Shown here: positions 7,921-15,997 of the stretch, one piece after another
Layout: each line of letters opens with the position of its first letter
Position numbering within the stretch: the first letter of the stretch is position 1
Assembly (NCBI GenBank): GCA_021824065.1
Contig: JAKALU010000008.1
Location: forward strand, 1 to 42,392
DNA length: 42,392 nt
Reading direction: 5' to 3'
Origin: Nitrospirota bacterium
GTDB taxonomy: Bacteria; Nitrospirota; Thermodesulfovibrionia; Thermodesulfovibrionales; UBA1546
The notes under the pieces: generated by a model
Told to the model about the DNA's origin: nothing
Database searches by the model: none
Seen by the model: only the letters and a program-made list of their open reading frames with translations
Made by a program: the position numbers and the translations under genes

Positions 7921-8958
7921 ATGGCACTCGAAGATATTGAGAAATTAAAAGAAAAGGTTGATAAAGACCCCAACTCAAAACTCTTTGTCCCGCTTGCTGA
8001 TGAATACAGAAAAATGGGTATGCTTGATGAGGCTATATCTGTCCTTTTAAAAGGGCTCGATAACCAGCCAGGATATATGAGTGCGCGGGTATCCCTCGGA
8101 AAGATATACCTTGAGAAAAATATGATGGCCGAAGCTAAGGAAGAATTCGAAAAGGTAATATCAGTAATACCCGACAACCTGTTTGCTCACAAGAAATTAG
8201 CTGAAATATATAGAGACTTAGGAAATAAGGAAAGGGCTGTAGGAGAATACAAGACGGTGCTCAAATTAAATTCTCTTGATGAGGATGCCATGTCGAATCT
8301 TGAGATGCTTCAGAGCAAACATATTGTCGGGGAGACCCCAATAGAATCAAAGCCCATCCCCGAAGAATTGCCTGTTCCGGAGCCTGTTGAAGTTGAGGAG
8401 GCGACTGAGGCAGAAGAGGGGATCTCAGTATTGCCTGCAGAGGAAGCACTTCAATCTGCTACAGAAGATGAGTTCGAGGAATTCAAGAAGTCTGTCACTG
8501 AGCGTGGCGAAGGGGTAGAGGAGGTTATTGCAGAAGAGGTCGTCTCTGAAGAGGAGATTGAAGAAGCGGAAAAGGAAGCTATAAGTTATGCAGATATATT
8601 TAAAGAAGCAAAGACAGCATTGCCGGCAGAAGATGTGGATAAAGGCATTTCCTTTGAAACGCTGCTAAAAGAAAGTGAGCCTGTAGCAGAGAAACCCTTA
8701 GAGAAAGAAGAAAAACCCGTATCTAATCTAAAAGAGGCAGAACTATTTATATCCGAGGGTAATTACTCTAAGGCAATGAAGATATACAGAGAGATGTTGT
8801 CTGCGGAGCCGGGCAATAAATATGTATTACAAAAGGTTGAAGAACTGAGGATGCTGCTCAAGATGCTCGGCAAAGAACAGGATGCGGTAATTGATAAACT
8901 GGAAGCATTTAAGGAGGGGGTTAAGAAAAGGAAAGATGAGTTTCTCAGGAATCCTTAA
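7921..8958 (+). CDS. TPR protein with acidic linker
   Basis: A 345-residue protein with no signal peptide. Residues 1-130 form three to four TPR-like helical hairpins (ADEYRKMGMLDEAISVLLKG and following). Residues 130-265 are rich in Glu, Pro and Val and look disordered. Residues 270-345 hold another TPR and a short coiled coil (ELRMLLKMLGKEQDAV). No Shine-Dalgarno is seen before the ATG. Its 3' end overlaps the Roadblock gene by 23 bases, so the two are translated together and may interact. TPR/Roadblock pairs often accompany polarity or motility GTPases, but no GTPase gene is next to it. Confidence 0.75.
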   Translation: MALEDIEKLKEKVDKDPNSKLFVPLADEYRKMGMLDEAISVLLKGLDNQPGYMSARVSLGKIYLEKNMMAEAKEEFEKVISVIPDNLFAHKKLAEIYRDLGNKERAVGEYKTVLKLNSLDEDAMSNLEMLQSKHIVGETPIESKPIPEELPVPEPVEVEEATEAEEGISVLPAEEALQSATEDEFEEFKKSVTERGEGVEEVIAEEVVSEEEIEEAEKEAISYADIFKEAKTALPAEDVDKGISFETLLKESEPVAEKPLEKEEKPVSNLKEAELFISEGNYSKAMKIYREMLSAEPGNKYVLQKVEELRMLLKMLGKEQDAVIDKLEAFKEGVKKRKDEFLRNP

Positions 8959-9292
8959 GGAAACAGTTGACAGGGTTGATGGAGCGGTCTCTGCCATGAT
9001 AATAGGTGCAGACGGTATGCCTGTTGAGGAGTATGCCAGTGAAAAGCTTATCAACCTCGACGACCTCAGTGCTGAAGCATCTGCAATGATAAAGGATATT
9101 GGAACCGCAGCAGAAACACTTGGTCTTGGTGAGGCAAAAGAGTTTTCCATAATCTCGGATAAATGCGGGATAATAATGAGAAAGATAAATATGGATTATT
9201 ACCTTGCACTCATAATAAAACCTGAAGGAAATTATGGGAAAGGCAGATTTGTCCTTAAGACCACAGTCCCTAAAATAGAAAAAGAATTTTGA
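8936..9292 (+). CDS. Roadblock/LC7-domain protein (MglB-like)
   Basis: About 118 residues from the ATG at 8936. A single Roadblock/LC7 fold is suggested by ETVDRVDGAVSAMIIGADGMPVEEY, the two helices after it, and a KCGIIMRKINMDYYLALIIKP strand pair. In MglB such domains act as GAP and partner of the Ras-like GTPase MglA. No MglA gene lies in the window, so the partner is unknown. The start lies inside the upstream TPR gene, with AAAGGAAAG nearby. A longer frame opens at 8891, but the family's N-terminus matches the internal ATG. Confidence 0.8.
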   Translation: MSFSGILKETVDRVDGAVSAMIIGADGMPVEEYASEKLINLDDLSAEASAMIKDIGTAAETLGLGEAKEFSIISDKCGIIMRKINMDYYLALIIKPEGNYGKGRFVLKTTVPKIEKEF

Positions 9293-9340
9293 GTTTTTAA
9301 AAATTAATTATACAAAAGATGTTCCAACCTTCAAGGAGCA

Positions 9341-9820
9341 TTAAAACTTAGGAAGAAAGCGAGCTTCCTTTTCTATTTCGGAAAGCCACTGTTTAGTCTG
9401 AAGCCATTCGTTTGTGTCCCTGAGTTTCCTGCAGAGACTTACTGCAATAGCCCTGAAGATCTTGTAGGCAAAAGCACTGTCAGAGGTTAAGAGACCTTCA
9501 AAGCTCTTTTTAGGTATTCTTACGAGGACGCTGTCTTCCTGGGCAGTCGCTGTGGCAGAGGGAAGACCCATGTCTATGAAGGAAAGCTCCCCGAGCGGAG
9601 CCCCTTCGCCCAGTATTACATTAACCCCTCCGCTGCTTTTAACCATTACACAACCACTTTTTATGATATAAAGAGAGTCCGAGTGCCTGCCTTCCTCGAT
9701 AATCACATCTCCTGCCTTAGTGTGTACCTCTTCGGCAATGGTACCGAGTCTAACAATTTCTTCATTCCCCAGGGAACTGAAGATCTCAAGTTTTCTTAAT
9801 GTCTCTTCTGTACCACTCAT
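9341..9820 (-). CDS. Cyclic nucleotide-binding-domain protein
   Basis: About 159 residues from the ATG at 9820, which has AGGAGGG upstream. A cNMP-binding fold covers residues 8-125 (LEIFSSLGNEEIVRLG, DVIIEEGRHSDSLYIIKSG, LGELSFIDMGLPSATATA). A short helical tail follows, with no HTH domain. The phosphate-binding cassette has GEL, but serine stands where cAMP-binding members have arginine (LPSATA rather than RxATA), so the ligand may differ or be absent. It is a stand-alone regulatory module, divergent from the TPR gene at 9953. Confidence 0.85.
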   Translation of the reverse strand: MSGTEETLRKLEIFSSLGNEEIVRLGTIAEEVHTKAGDVIIEEGRHSDSLYIIKSGCVMVKSSGGVNVILGEGAPLGELSFIDMGLPSATATAQEDSVLVRIPKKSFEGLLTSDSAFAYKIFRAIAVSLCRKLRDTNEWLQTKQWLSEIEKEARFLPKF

Positions 9821-9914
9821 AATTCTTTTTACCCTCCTATTATTGATAACTGAAAATATCTCAATTTTATCGCCTTTAAAGATCAAAAGCAAGCAGGGAT
9901 TGACAGATTTGCTG

Positions 9915-9920
9915 TATAAT
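9915..9920 (+). promoter_or_regulatory. Candidate -10 box for the TPR gene at 9953
   Basis: TATAAT lies 32 bases before the ATG, which has its own AGGTAAAGGA site. A perfect TTGACA at 9900-9905 is only 9 bases away, too close to act as its -35. Confidence 0.4.
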
Positions 9921-9952
9921 ATTAAAAACTTTTGCTTGAGGTAAAGGACTCC

Positions 9953-10702
9953 ATGTCAGACGCGCTTGAAACAGAACTTCAGATGATAGAAAAAAGCCTC
10001 AATTCCATCAGAAAGGATGATAACCCTGTAGGATGGTCAAAGCTCATGAATATGAAAGGGGTTATCCTTATGAACCTCGGGAGATACAAAGAGGCTGAAG
10101 ATGCCTTCCAGAAGGCCGCATCTGTGGCAGACGAAAACCTCAAGGCGAAGATACTCATGAACTATGCCAAGCTCAACTTCTTTATAAAGGACATGAACAG
10201 GGCGATAGACCTTCTAAGGAGGGTTTTTGAGGTTTCAAAAGGAAGCAAGCACACCGAACTTAACCTCATCTTAGGCTATGCCCATCTCCTTAAGGGGCAG
10301 ATATTTTACGTCACAAAGGATGACAAAAGCGCCCTCAATGAGTTCAAGAAGGCTGAGTTTTACTTTGAGGGGTCGGCAGACTTAAAAGGAGTTGGGATTT
10401 CCTGTATGGAGATAGCGCGCATCCACATAAAGAACAAGAACCTCACTACTGCATGGAATTACCTGAGGAAGAGTGAAAACTGCCTGAGCAAGTTCGGCTC
10501 AGAGGAAAACCTTGGGGTTGCGGTCTGCAAAGGAGTTGCCCTCTACTATGCAGGGAGGGAAGACGAGGCTCAGGTAATCCTCAGGAGAGCATATGACGAG
10601 AACCCGGAGTTCGGAAAGGGAAGGTATATGCTCTATGAGATACTCGATGCCTACCTCGATACCCGAAGCAGATTTCTATCTTCACAGAAGGCCCTTATGT
10701 AA
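9953..10702 (+). CDS. TPR-repeat protein
   Basis: About 249 residues from the ATG at 9953, chosen because AGGTAAAGGA sits upstream. The protein is almost wholly helical. TPR-like units include LMNMKGVILMNLGRYKEAED, HLLKGQIFYVTKDDKSALNE and CKGVALYYAGREDEAQVILR. No signal peptide or membrane segment is seen, so it is a cytoplasmic scaffold. It converges on the RluD-like gene with an 8-base gap and no visible terminator, so the two transcripts probably overlap at their 3' ends. The partner is unknown. Confidence 0.75.
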   Translation: MSDALETELQMIEKSLNSIRKDDNPVGWSKLMNMKGVILMNLGRYKEAEDAFQKAASVADENLKAKILMNYAKLNFFIKDMNRAIDLLRRVFEVSKGSKHTELNLILGYAHLLKGQIFYVTKDDKSALNEFKKAEFYFEGSADLKGVGISCMEIARIHIKNKNLTTAWNYLRKSENCLSKFGSEENLGVAVCKGVALYYAGREDEAQVILRRAYDENPEFGKGRYMLYEILDAYLDTRSRFLSSQKALM

Positions 10703-10710
10703 GAATCTTA

Positions 10711-11643
10711 TTAAGGATTTCGTAACCTTCTTATCCGTTCTTCCATATCTTCTGGCAAAGGGCTGTGGAATTCAAGATACTCACCTCTAACTGGATGTAT
10801 AAAACCGAGCAATTCTGCATGGAGCATCTGTCTTGGGAATGCAATCTTTTTCTTGTCCTTAACCTCAATCTCGACCTTTTTCCCATAACTTCTGTCTCCA
10901 AGCACAGGGTGCCCGATGGATGCAAAGTGTACCCTTATCTGGTGTGTTCTTCCTGTCCTGAGTTTTGCCTCGATTAATGTGGCATTCTGAAATCTTTCGA
11001 TTACCCTCCACATGGTCAGGGCTTCTTTGCCTTTTTTCATCCTCGTTGACATCTTTTTTCTGTCAGATTCAGACCGCCCTATTTTCAATCTTATCTCTCC
11101 GCTGTCCTCCTTGAGGTTACCGTATACAAGTGCGATGTATCTTCTGTTTATTGTCCTGTGCTTGAATTGTTCAGCAAGGTTGTAATATGCCGTGTCATCG
11201 AGGGCTATGACCATTGCACCTGATGTGTCTTTATCAAGCCTGTGCACAACTCCGGGTCTTAAGGGCCCACCTGTTTTTGCCAGCTTTTTACAGTGATACA
11301 AGAGGGCATTCATTAATGTGCCTCTGTTATGTCCTGCAGCTGGATAAACCACCATTCCTGAAGGCTTGTTTGCGACAACGAGATATTTATCTTCATAAAG
11401 TATTTCCAGAGGGAGCGGTTCTGGTATAAGACCTGAAGCCTCTTCTTCGGTCATGGTTAAGGTAATAATATCGCCTGTCTTTACTCTATAATTCTGCCTT
11501 ACGGATTTAGAGTTAACGAGCAAGGAGCTTTTTTCTATAAGCTTCTGTATCTGCGAGCGGGTAATGCCTGTTTTTCCAGAGGCTAAAACATCTATACGCT
11601 GGCCTGAATCTTCTTCGTTAACTGTTATTCTTTGCAATGTCAT
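10711..11643 (-). CDS. rluD: RluA/RluD-family 23S rRNA pseudouridine synthase
   Basis: A 310-residue protein with an N-terminal S4 RNA-binding domain (residues 15-75, QRIDVLASGKTGITRSQIQKLI). The catalytic domain carries HRLDKDTSG, whose RLD aspartate is D137. RTGRTHQIRVHF and HPVLGDRSYG are the other family motifs. S4 plus this length fits RluD, which modifies helix 69 of 23S rRNA, but RluC or RluB-like targets cannot be excluded. No clear Shine-Dalgarno is seen before the ATG. It is divergent from bamA. Confidence 0.88.
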   Translation of the reverse strand: MTLQRITVNEEDSGQRIDVLASGKTGITRSQIQKLIEKSSLLVNSKSVRQNYRVKTGDIITLTMTEEEASGLIPEPLPLEILYEDKYLVVANKPSGMVVYPAAGHNRGTLMNALLYHCKKLAKTGGPLRPGVVHRLDKDTSGAMVIALDDTAYYNLAEQFKHRTINRRYIALVYGNLKEDSGEIRLKIGRSESDRKKMSTRMKKGKEALTMWRVIERFQNATLIEAKLRTGRTHQIRVHFASIGHPVLGDRSYGKKVEIEVKDKKKIAFPRQMLHAELLGFIHPVRGEYLEFHSPLPEDMEERIRRLRNP

Positions 11644-11725
11644 TGTAGTTTAATTTTACCTGAAAAGACATGCAGTGTGTATTTTTCACTCCCTCTCGTT
11701 TTTTGTCTGTTATTTGATTTTTTTG

Positions 11726-11755
11726 TTTACACGCACCCTTTTGGAAAGCTATACT
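11726..11755 (+). promoter_or_regulatory. Candidate promoter of bamA
   Basis: TTTACA (11726-11731) and TATACT (11750-11755) are separated by 18 bases. They lie about 30 bases before the bamA ATG, which has GAGGAG. Confidence 0.5.
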
Positions 11756-11786
11756 AACACGCTAATTTAGTTTTGAGGAGTAACCG

Positions 11787-14039
11787 ATGAAGAAATCGTC
11801 TTTAGTGGTTTTTTGTTTTGTTATACTTGCTTTCCTTACAGCAGATGCATATAGCGCCTTTGCGCAGGAACTCCCTCTGGTAACCTCTATAGAGATCAGG
11901 GGACTTAAGAGAATAGAGGAAGGGGCTATAAAACCTAAGATAACACAGAAAACAGGCGAACCCCTTGCGAGCGAGAAGACTACAAACGATATAAGAGATA
12001 TCTACAGGATGGGTTATTTTGATGATGTAAAAGTCGAGATAGAGCCATTCGAGGGCGGAGTTAAATTGATCTACCTGATAAAAGAAAAGCCTACAATTAT
12101 AAGGATAGACTTTCAGGGGAATGAAGAGATGGGTGATTCAAAACTGAAAGAAAAAATAACAATAACTCCTAACTCTATTGCAGACACGGTTTTGATACAG
12201 GATAATGCTGAGAAGCTCCGGGCTTTTTATGAAGAGGAAGGTTACTGGTTATCAAAAATTATTCCTGTTGTGAAAAAGATAAGTGACGACGAGGTTTCAC
12301 TTACATATCAGATAGATGAAGGTCCTAAGGTCAAGATAAAAAACATAAACATTGAAGGGAATAAAGGTATCTCATCAAAAAAGATAAAAAAGGTGATGAA
12401 GACCAAGGAGTGGTGGTTATTCTCTTTTGTGACGTCCTCGGGATACTACAAAAAAGAGGCGATGAGTTCTGACGTCGAAAAAATAAGAGACCTCTACTTT
12501 AACAATGGTTATATTAAGGTTGCTGTAGCGGACCCAAAGATCAAGCTTACAGATGACAAGAAAGGCATGATAATAACAATCATGGTTTCCGAGGGAGAAC
12601 AATACAAAATCTCCTCTGTGGATATTTCGGGGAATAAGGCATTTTCCGGGGACGAACTGAGAAAGAAGATACAATCTTTTCCTGAAAATATATTCAGCAG
12701 GGGGACCCTGAGAAAAGATGTGACATCCCTGATAGAGACATATTCAGAAAAAGGCTATGCACTTGTGAGCATATATCCTGACGTGGTGACCGATGAAACG
12801 CTGAAAAGGGTTAAAATAACTTTTAAGATAGACGAGGGAGACATTTACAAAATCGGCATGATAGAAATTTCAGGGAACATAAGTACAAGAGATAAGGTTA
12901 TAAGGAGAGAGATACGTCTCGATGAAGGGGATACGTTCAATAGCGCACTCCTCAGGAGGAGCTATGAGAGGATTAACAATCTTAATTATTTTGAATCTGT
13001 CGAGATGCACCCAAAACCAAGATTTGAGGAAAAACTTGTGGACATCGATATTAAGGTGAAGGAAAGGCCGACGGGTTCTTTCAGCGTAGGTGGGGGTTAT
13101 AGCTCAGTAGATAAGTTTATAGCCAGCCTGGACATCACAAAGGCTAATCTGTTCGGGAAAGGGCAGTATATAAAACTCAAAGGTCAATTTGGCGGCAGCA
13201 GCACATACTATGAACTTTCATACAGAGACCCATGGTTTATGGACAAGCCAGTTTCGTTCGGGGCTAACATATATAATACAACAAGGGACTACAGGGAGTA
13301 CGAAAAGAAAGCTACAGGTTTTGATTTATCATTTGGCAAGAGTCTGTCTGAATACTGGAAAGGTGATATTACGTATAACTTTGAACGAGCCACGATATAT
13401 AATGTAGAGGATGATGCCTCATCAGAAATAAAAGAGCAGGAAGGCACAAGTGTAACAAGCAGCATTACGCCCACAATTAGCAGGGATACGAGGGATAATT
13501 TTCTTGATCCTCACAAAGGGTCAAGGAATACCTTATATGTGACCTATGCTGGACTTGGAGGAGACAATGCATTCCTGAAAGGGGGAGTTGACTCTGCATG
13601 GTTTTTCCCTATAAGCGAAACTACATTTTCTCTCAGAGGCCGCTACGGTTATGCAACAGGCATTTCTGGCAAATCAGTGCCTCTTTATGAAAGATTTTAT
13701 GTCGGCGGCATATACACTGTGAGAGGCCTTGATTTTGGCGAAGCCGGACCAAGAGATGAAAATGGCGATGTAAAGGGAGGGACAAAAGAGATTATATTCA
13801 ATGCAGAATTTATCTTCCCTATAATTACTGAACTACGACTTAAGGGACTTGTATTCTTTGACGCGGGTACGGCATATGATTCTTCAAAGGAACTTCAGGA
13901 TATCAGATACACAACGGGAGGTGGTTTCAGGTGGATCTCTCCGATAGGCCCGTTGAGGTTAGAATGGGGATTTAATATTAATAGAAAACCAGAAGAAAGC
14001 CAAAGCCGGTGGGAATTCACATTTGGCAGCTTTTTCTAA
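11787..14039 (+). CDS. bamA: Outer membrane protein assembly factor BamA
   Basis: A 750-residue outer-membrane insertase. A signal peptide (residues 1-27) ends at AFAQE. Five POTRA-like repeats follow in the periplasm (about 30-360), each with the GN or EG turn motifs (IEIRGLKRIEEG, INIEGNKGIS, VDISGNKAFSG, IEISGNISTRD). The barrel starts near FSVGGGYSSVDKF. The lid/rim motif VRGLDFGEAGP is present and the chain ends in phenylalanine (FGSFF), the recognised outer-membrane signature. GAGGAG precedes the ATG. It is followed by skp, its usual periplasmic chaperone partner. Confidence 0.96.
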   Translation: MKKSSLVVFCFVILAFLTADAYSAFAQELPLVTSIEIRGLKRIEEGAIKPKITQKTGEPLASEKTTNDIRDIYRMGYFDDVKVEIEPFEGGVKLIYLIKEKPTIIRIDFQGNEEMGDSKLKEKITITPNSIADTVLIQDNAEKLRAFYEEEGYWLSKIIPVVKKISDDEVSLTYQIDEGPKVKIKNINIEGNKGISSKKIKKVMKTKEWWLFSFVTSSGYYKKEAMSSDVEKIRDLYFNNGYIKVAVADPKIKLTDDKKGMIITIMVSEGEQYKISSVDISGNKAFSGDELRKKIQSFPENIFSRGTLRKDVTSLIETYSEKGYALVSIYPDVVTDETLKRVKITFKIDEGDIYKIGMIEISGNISTRDKVIRREIRLDEGDTFNSALLRRSYERINNLNYFESVEMHPKPRFEEKLVDIDIKVKERPTGSFSVGGGYSSVDKFIASLDITKANLFGKGQYIKLKGQFGGSSTYYELSYRDPWFMDKPVSFGANIYNTTRDYREYEKKATGFDLSFGKSLSEYWKGDITYNFERATIYNVEDDASSEIKEQEGTSVTSSITPTISRDTRDNFLDPHKGSRNTLYVTYAGLGGDNAFLKGGVDSAWFFPISETTFSLRGRYGYATGISGKSVPLYERFYVGGIYTVRGLDFGEAGPRDENGDVKGGTKEIIFNAEFIFPIITELRLKGLVFFDAGTAYDSSKELQDIRYTTGGGFRWISPIGPLRLEWGFNINRKPEESQSRWEFTFGSFF

Positions 14040-14040
14040 A

Positions 14041-14075
14041 GACAGTGAATAGTGTATAGTGAACAGTAAATGGTT
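14041..14075. repeat. Short degenerate tandem repeat between bamA and skp
   Basis: Overlapping copies of AGTGAAYAGTGTATAGTGAACAG-like units lie in the 79-base gap. They resemble the simple A/G/T-rich repeats in larC and upstream of folD. Confidence 0.45.
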
Positions 14076-14121
14076 GCTATCTTTACTTTCACGAATGAGT
14101 AATAAAAGATAGGAGGAAATG

Positions 14122-14700
14122 ATGAAAAAGGTATTTTTGTTGATGTTAATTATGGTTTTGCTGACTGCAACAACAGCAGTAGCAGCCGAGGCGCTGAAGA
14201 CAGGTTTTATTGACCTGCAGCGGGCACTTGTGGAATCAGAGGCCGGGAAAAAAGCAAAAGGAGATCTCGACTCTCTCGAAAAATCAAAGAAGGCAGTAAT
14301 AGATGAAAAAGTTAAGGCCATTAATAAAATTGAAGACGAGCTCAAGGAGCTCAAGAAACAGTCATCTGCCATTTCTACCGAGGCAATAAAGGTAAAAGAA
14401 GAGGATATGGAGAGGCTCAACAGGGATCTGCAGAGGCTTGTGACGGACGCCCGGGCAGAACTGCAAAAGAAAGAGAACGAACTCACAGAGGCAATTCTTA
14501 AGAATTTAAGTGAGGTTGTGGAGGCGTTCGGCAGGGAAGAGGGATATGCATTCATATTACGAAGCGAGGTAATCCTTTACGCAAAGAAGGAACTTGATCT
14601 TACTGATTTGATTGTAAAGAGGTTTAACGAGGCAAAAGAAAAGTCAAAGGAAGAGCCGAAGGAAAAAAAGGAAGAATCAAAACCGAAGAAGAAAAAATAA
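14122..14700 (+). CDS. skp: OmpH/Skp-family periplasmic chaperone
   Basis: About 192 residues with a signal peptide ending near AVAAE. The mature start GFIDLQRALVESEAGKKA is the Skp/OmpH signature, followed by a long alpha-helical coiled coil (residues 50-150) that forms the chaperone tentacles. The C-terminus is an unusual Lys/Glu/Pro tail of about 25 residues. AGGAGG at 14111-14116 is 5 bases from the second ATG (14122) and 2 from the first (14119), so I prefer 14122. Skp holds unfolded outer-membrane proteins for BamA, which is encoded just upstream. Confidence 0.92.
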   Translation: MKKVFLLMLIMVLLTATTAVAAEALKTGFIDLQRALVESEAGKKAKGDLDSLEKSKKAVIDEKVKAINKIEDELKELKKQSSAISTEAIKVKEEDMERLNRDLQRLVTDARAELQKKENELTEAILKNLSEVVEAFGREEGYAFILRSEVILYAKKELDLTDLIVKRFNEAKEKSKEEPKEKKEESKPKKKK

Positions 14701-14718
14701 GGCTGCTGATTGAAAGAC

Positions 14719-15039
14719 ATGATAACGATCGAAGAATTTGCTAAGGCTGAACTCAAGATTGGGAAAATACTTGAGGCAAAAAGGGTTGAAGGTTCCAGTA
14801 AATTGATCGTTATGAAGATTAACATAGGCGAGGAACGGCAGATTGTAGCAGGGATTGGCAAGGCATATGAACCAGAGGAGATTGTAGGCAAAAGTATTGT
14901 AGTGGTCGCAAACCTCCAGCCTGCAAGGCTTATGGGTGTAGAATCACAGGGGATGTTGCTCGCAGCATCAGATGATGAAGGAAGGCTGGCAATAATCACT
15001 CCGGACAGGCAGATAAAAGAAGGCTCAAGGGTAAAGTAG
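14719..15039 (+). CDS. Stand-alone tRNA-binding domain (MetRS beta-like/Arc1p-like)
   Basis: About 106 residues forming one OB-fold tRNA-binding domain. ITIEEFAKAELKIGKILEAKRVEGSSKLI and PARLMGVESQGMLLAA match the C-terminal dimerisation domain of bacterial methionyl-tRNA synthetase and the CsaA/EMAP-II family. As a separate protein it may be a MetRS beta subunit working in trans or a CsaA-like chaperone. The ATG at 14719 is preferred to a TTG at 14710. It lies 18 bases after skp. The catalytic metG is not in the window. Confidence 0.85.
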   Translation: MITIEEFAKAELKIGKILEAKRVEGSSKLIVMKINIGEERQIVAGIGKAYEPEEIVGKSIVVVANLQPARLMGVESQGMLLAASDDEGRLAIITPDRQIKEGSRVK

Positions 15040-15081
15040 GATTATAATGCTCTCTTTTTTGGGAGAGGCCACTAATACTTT

Positions 15082-15831
15082 TTATCCCCGGAGTTTATGC
15101 AAAAGCGTGCCTATATATTTGTTTATAGGATTTGACCTGCTCAGAAACGGCACCGCAGGCTTTTTCCTTATACCGAGTCTTTTTAGTTCTGCAACAAGCT
15201 CACTGTCTTCCCTGTTCATAAGCAGTCCTGTATTGAATGCCTCAATCGCATTCTTCTTTTTTCCTGTTGCAAGGTATGCCCGTCCGAGATTGAGGTAAAA
15301 CACGGGATAAAGGAATCTTTCTCCTATAGGGACATTCCTCTTCAATGCCTCTATTGCCCTGTTGCATGTATCTATGCCGAACCTGTAATTTTTATTCACA
15401 ATAGCCTCAAGGCATCCATAATAAGATAACAGAAACGGATCATCGGGATATTGTTCGAGGGACTCCTTTAAAAGTTCCAGGGCATTTTTCTGGCTTTTTC
15501 TCCTCAACAGGATTTTAACATCCTCAAGATAATCAGAAGGGGTTTTTTCGCCCTTCTTTTTCTCTGACGTAAACATGCTTATGGCCGAGAGATGCTGTCT
15601 CCTCATAAATTCAGTTACCCTGCTCTCAATATCAGGATCGCTTATCATGTCTTTATAATCTGTCTTCATTGTAGAAAGTATCTTGCCTTTCAGATATATC
15701 CTGGTGATTATGTATGGAGTTTTAGGCCCGCCTTTTTCTGTCAGTATCAGATATTTATCATCCCCCACTCTGACATCAGATGCCAATTCGTTCTTTGACT
15801 TTGCGATTATCTTAATCTCCTCTTTCTTCAT
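15082..15831 (-). CDS. TPR-repeat protein
   Basis: A 249-residue protein. Residues 1-65 form a small beta-rich domain (KKEEIKIIAKSKNELASDV..YLILTEKGGPKTPYIITRIYLKG) that I do not recognise. Residues 100-225 are TPR hairpins (LLKESLEQYPDDPFLLSYYG, FYLNLGRAYLATGKKKNAIE), and the C-terminus is basic. There is no signal peptide. A TATAAT lies 9 bases before the ATG with only AGGA between, so its leader would be very short. It converges on the tRNA-binding-domain gene. Confidence 0.72.
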   Translation of the reverse strand: MKKEEIKIIAKSKNELASDVRVGDDKYLILTEKGGPKTPYIITRIYLKGKILSTMKTDYKDMISDPDIESRVTEFMRRQHLSAISMFTSEKKKGEKTPSDYLEDVKILLRRKSQKNALELLKESLEQYPDDPFLLSYYGCLEAIVNKNYRFGIDTCNRAIEALKRNVPIGERFLYPVFYLNLGRAYLATGKKKNAIEAFNTGLLMNREDSELVAELKRLGIRKKPAVPFLSRSNPINKYIGTLLHKLRG

Positions 15832-15840
15832 ATCCTATTC

Positions 15841-15846
15841 ATTATA
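15841..15846 (-). promoter_or_regulatory. Candidate -10 box for the TPR gene at 15831
   Basis: TATAAT on the minus strand ends 9 bases before the ATG, implying a leader of only a few bases. Confidence 0.4.
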
Positions 15847-15997
15847 CTTCGGATACAGAAAATTAAAAAGAATAACAGTATTCAATCCACAAGAAAACGG
15901 AAAAAGGGATATACATGCTCACTAATTCAGTAACTTTTTAGGGTTGTCTCTAATTTTTTATCACTAAAATAACTCTATCAACATTGCTGTAATAGAT

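Noticed and set aside
9900-9920. TTGACA followed by TATAAT as a perfect promoter
   Set aside because: The two boxes are only 9 bases apart, far short of the 16-18 needed, so only the -10 was kept, with low confidence.
14710-14718. TTG start for the tRNA-binding-domain protein
   Set aside because: The ATG nine bases later gives the family's normal N-terminus.
15046-15072. Terminator after the tRNA-binding-domain gene (GCTCTC..GAGAGG stem)
   Set aside because: The stem is short and not followed by a T-tract on either strand.
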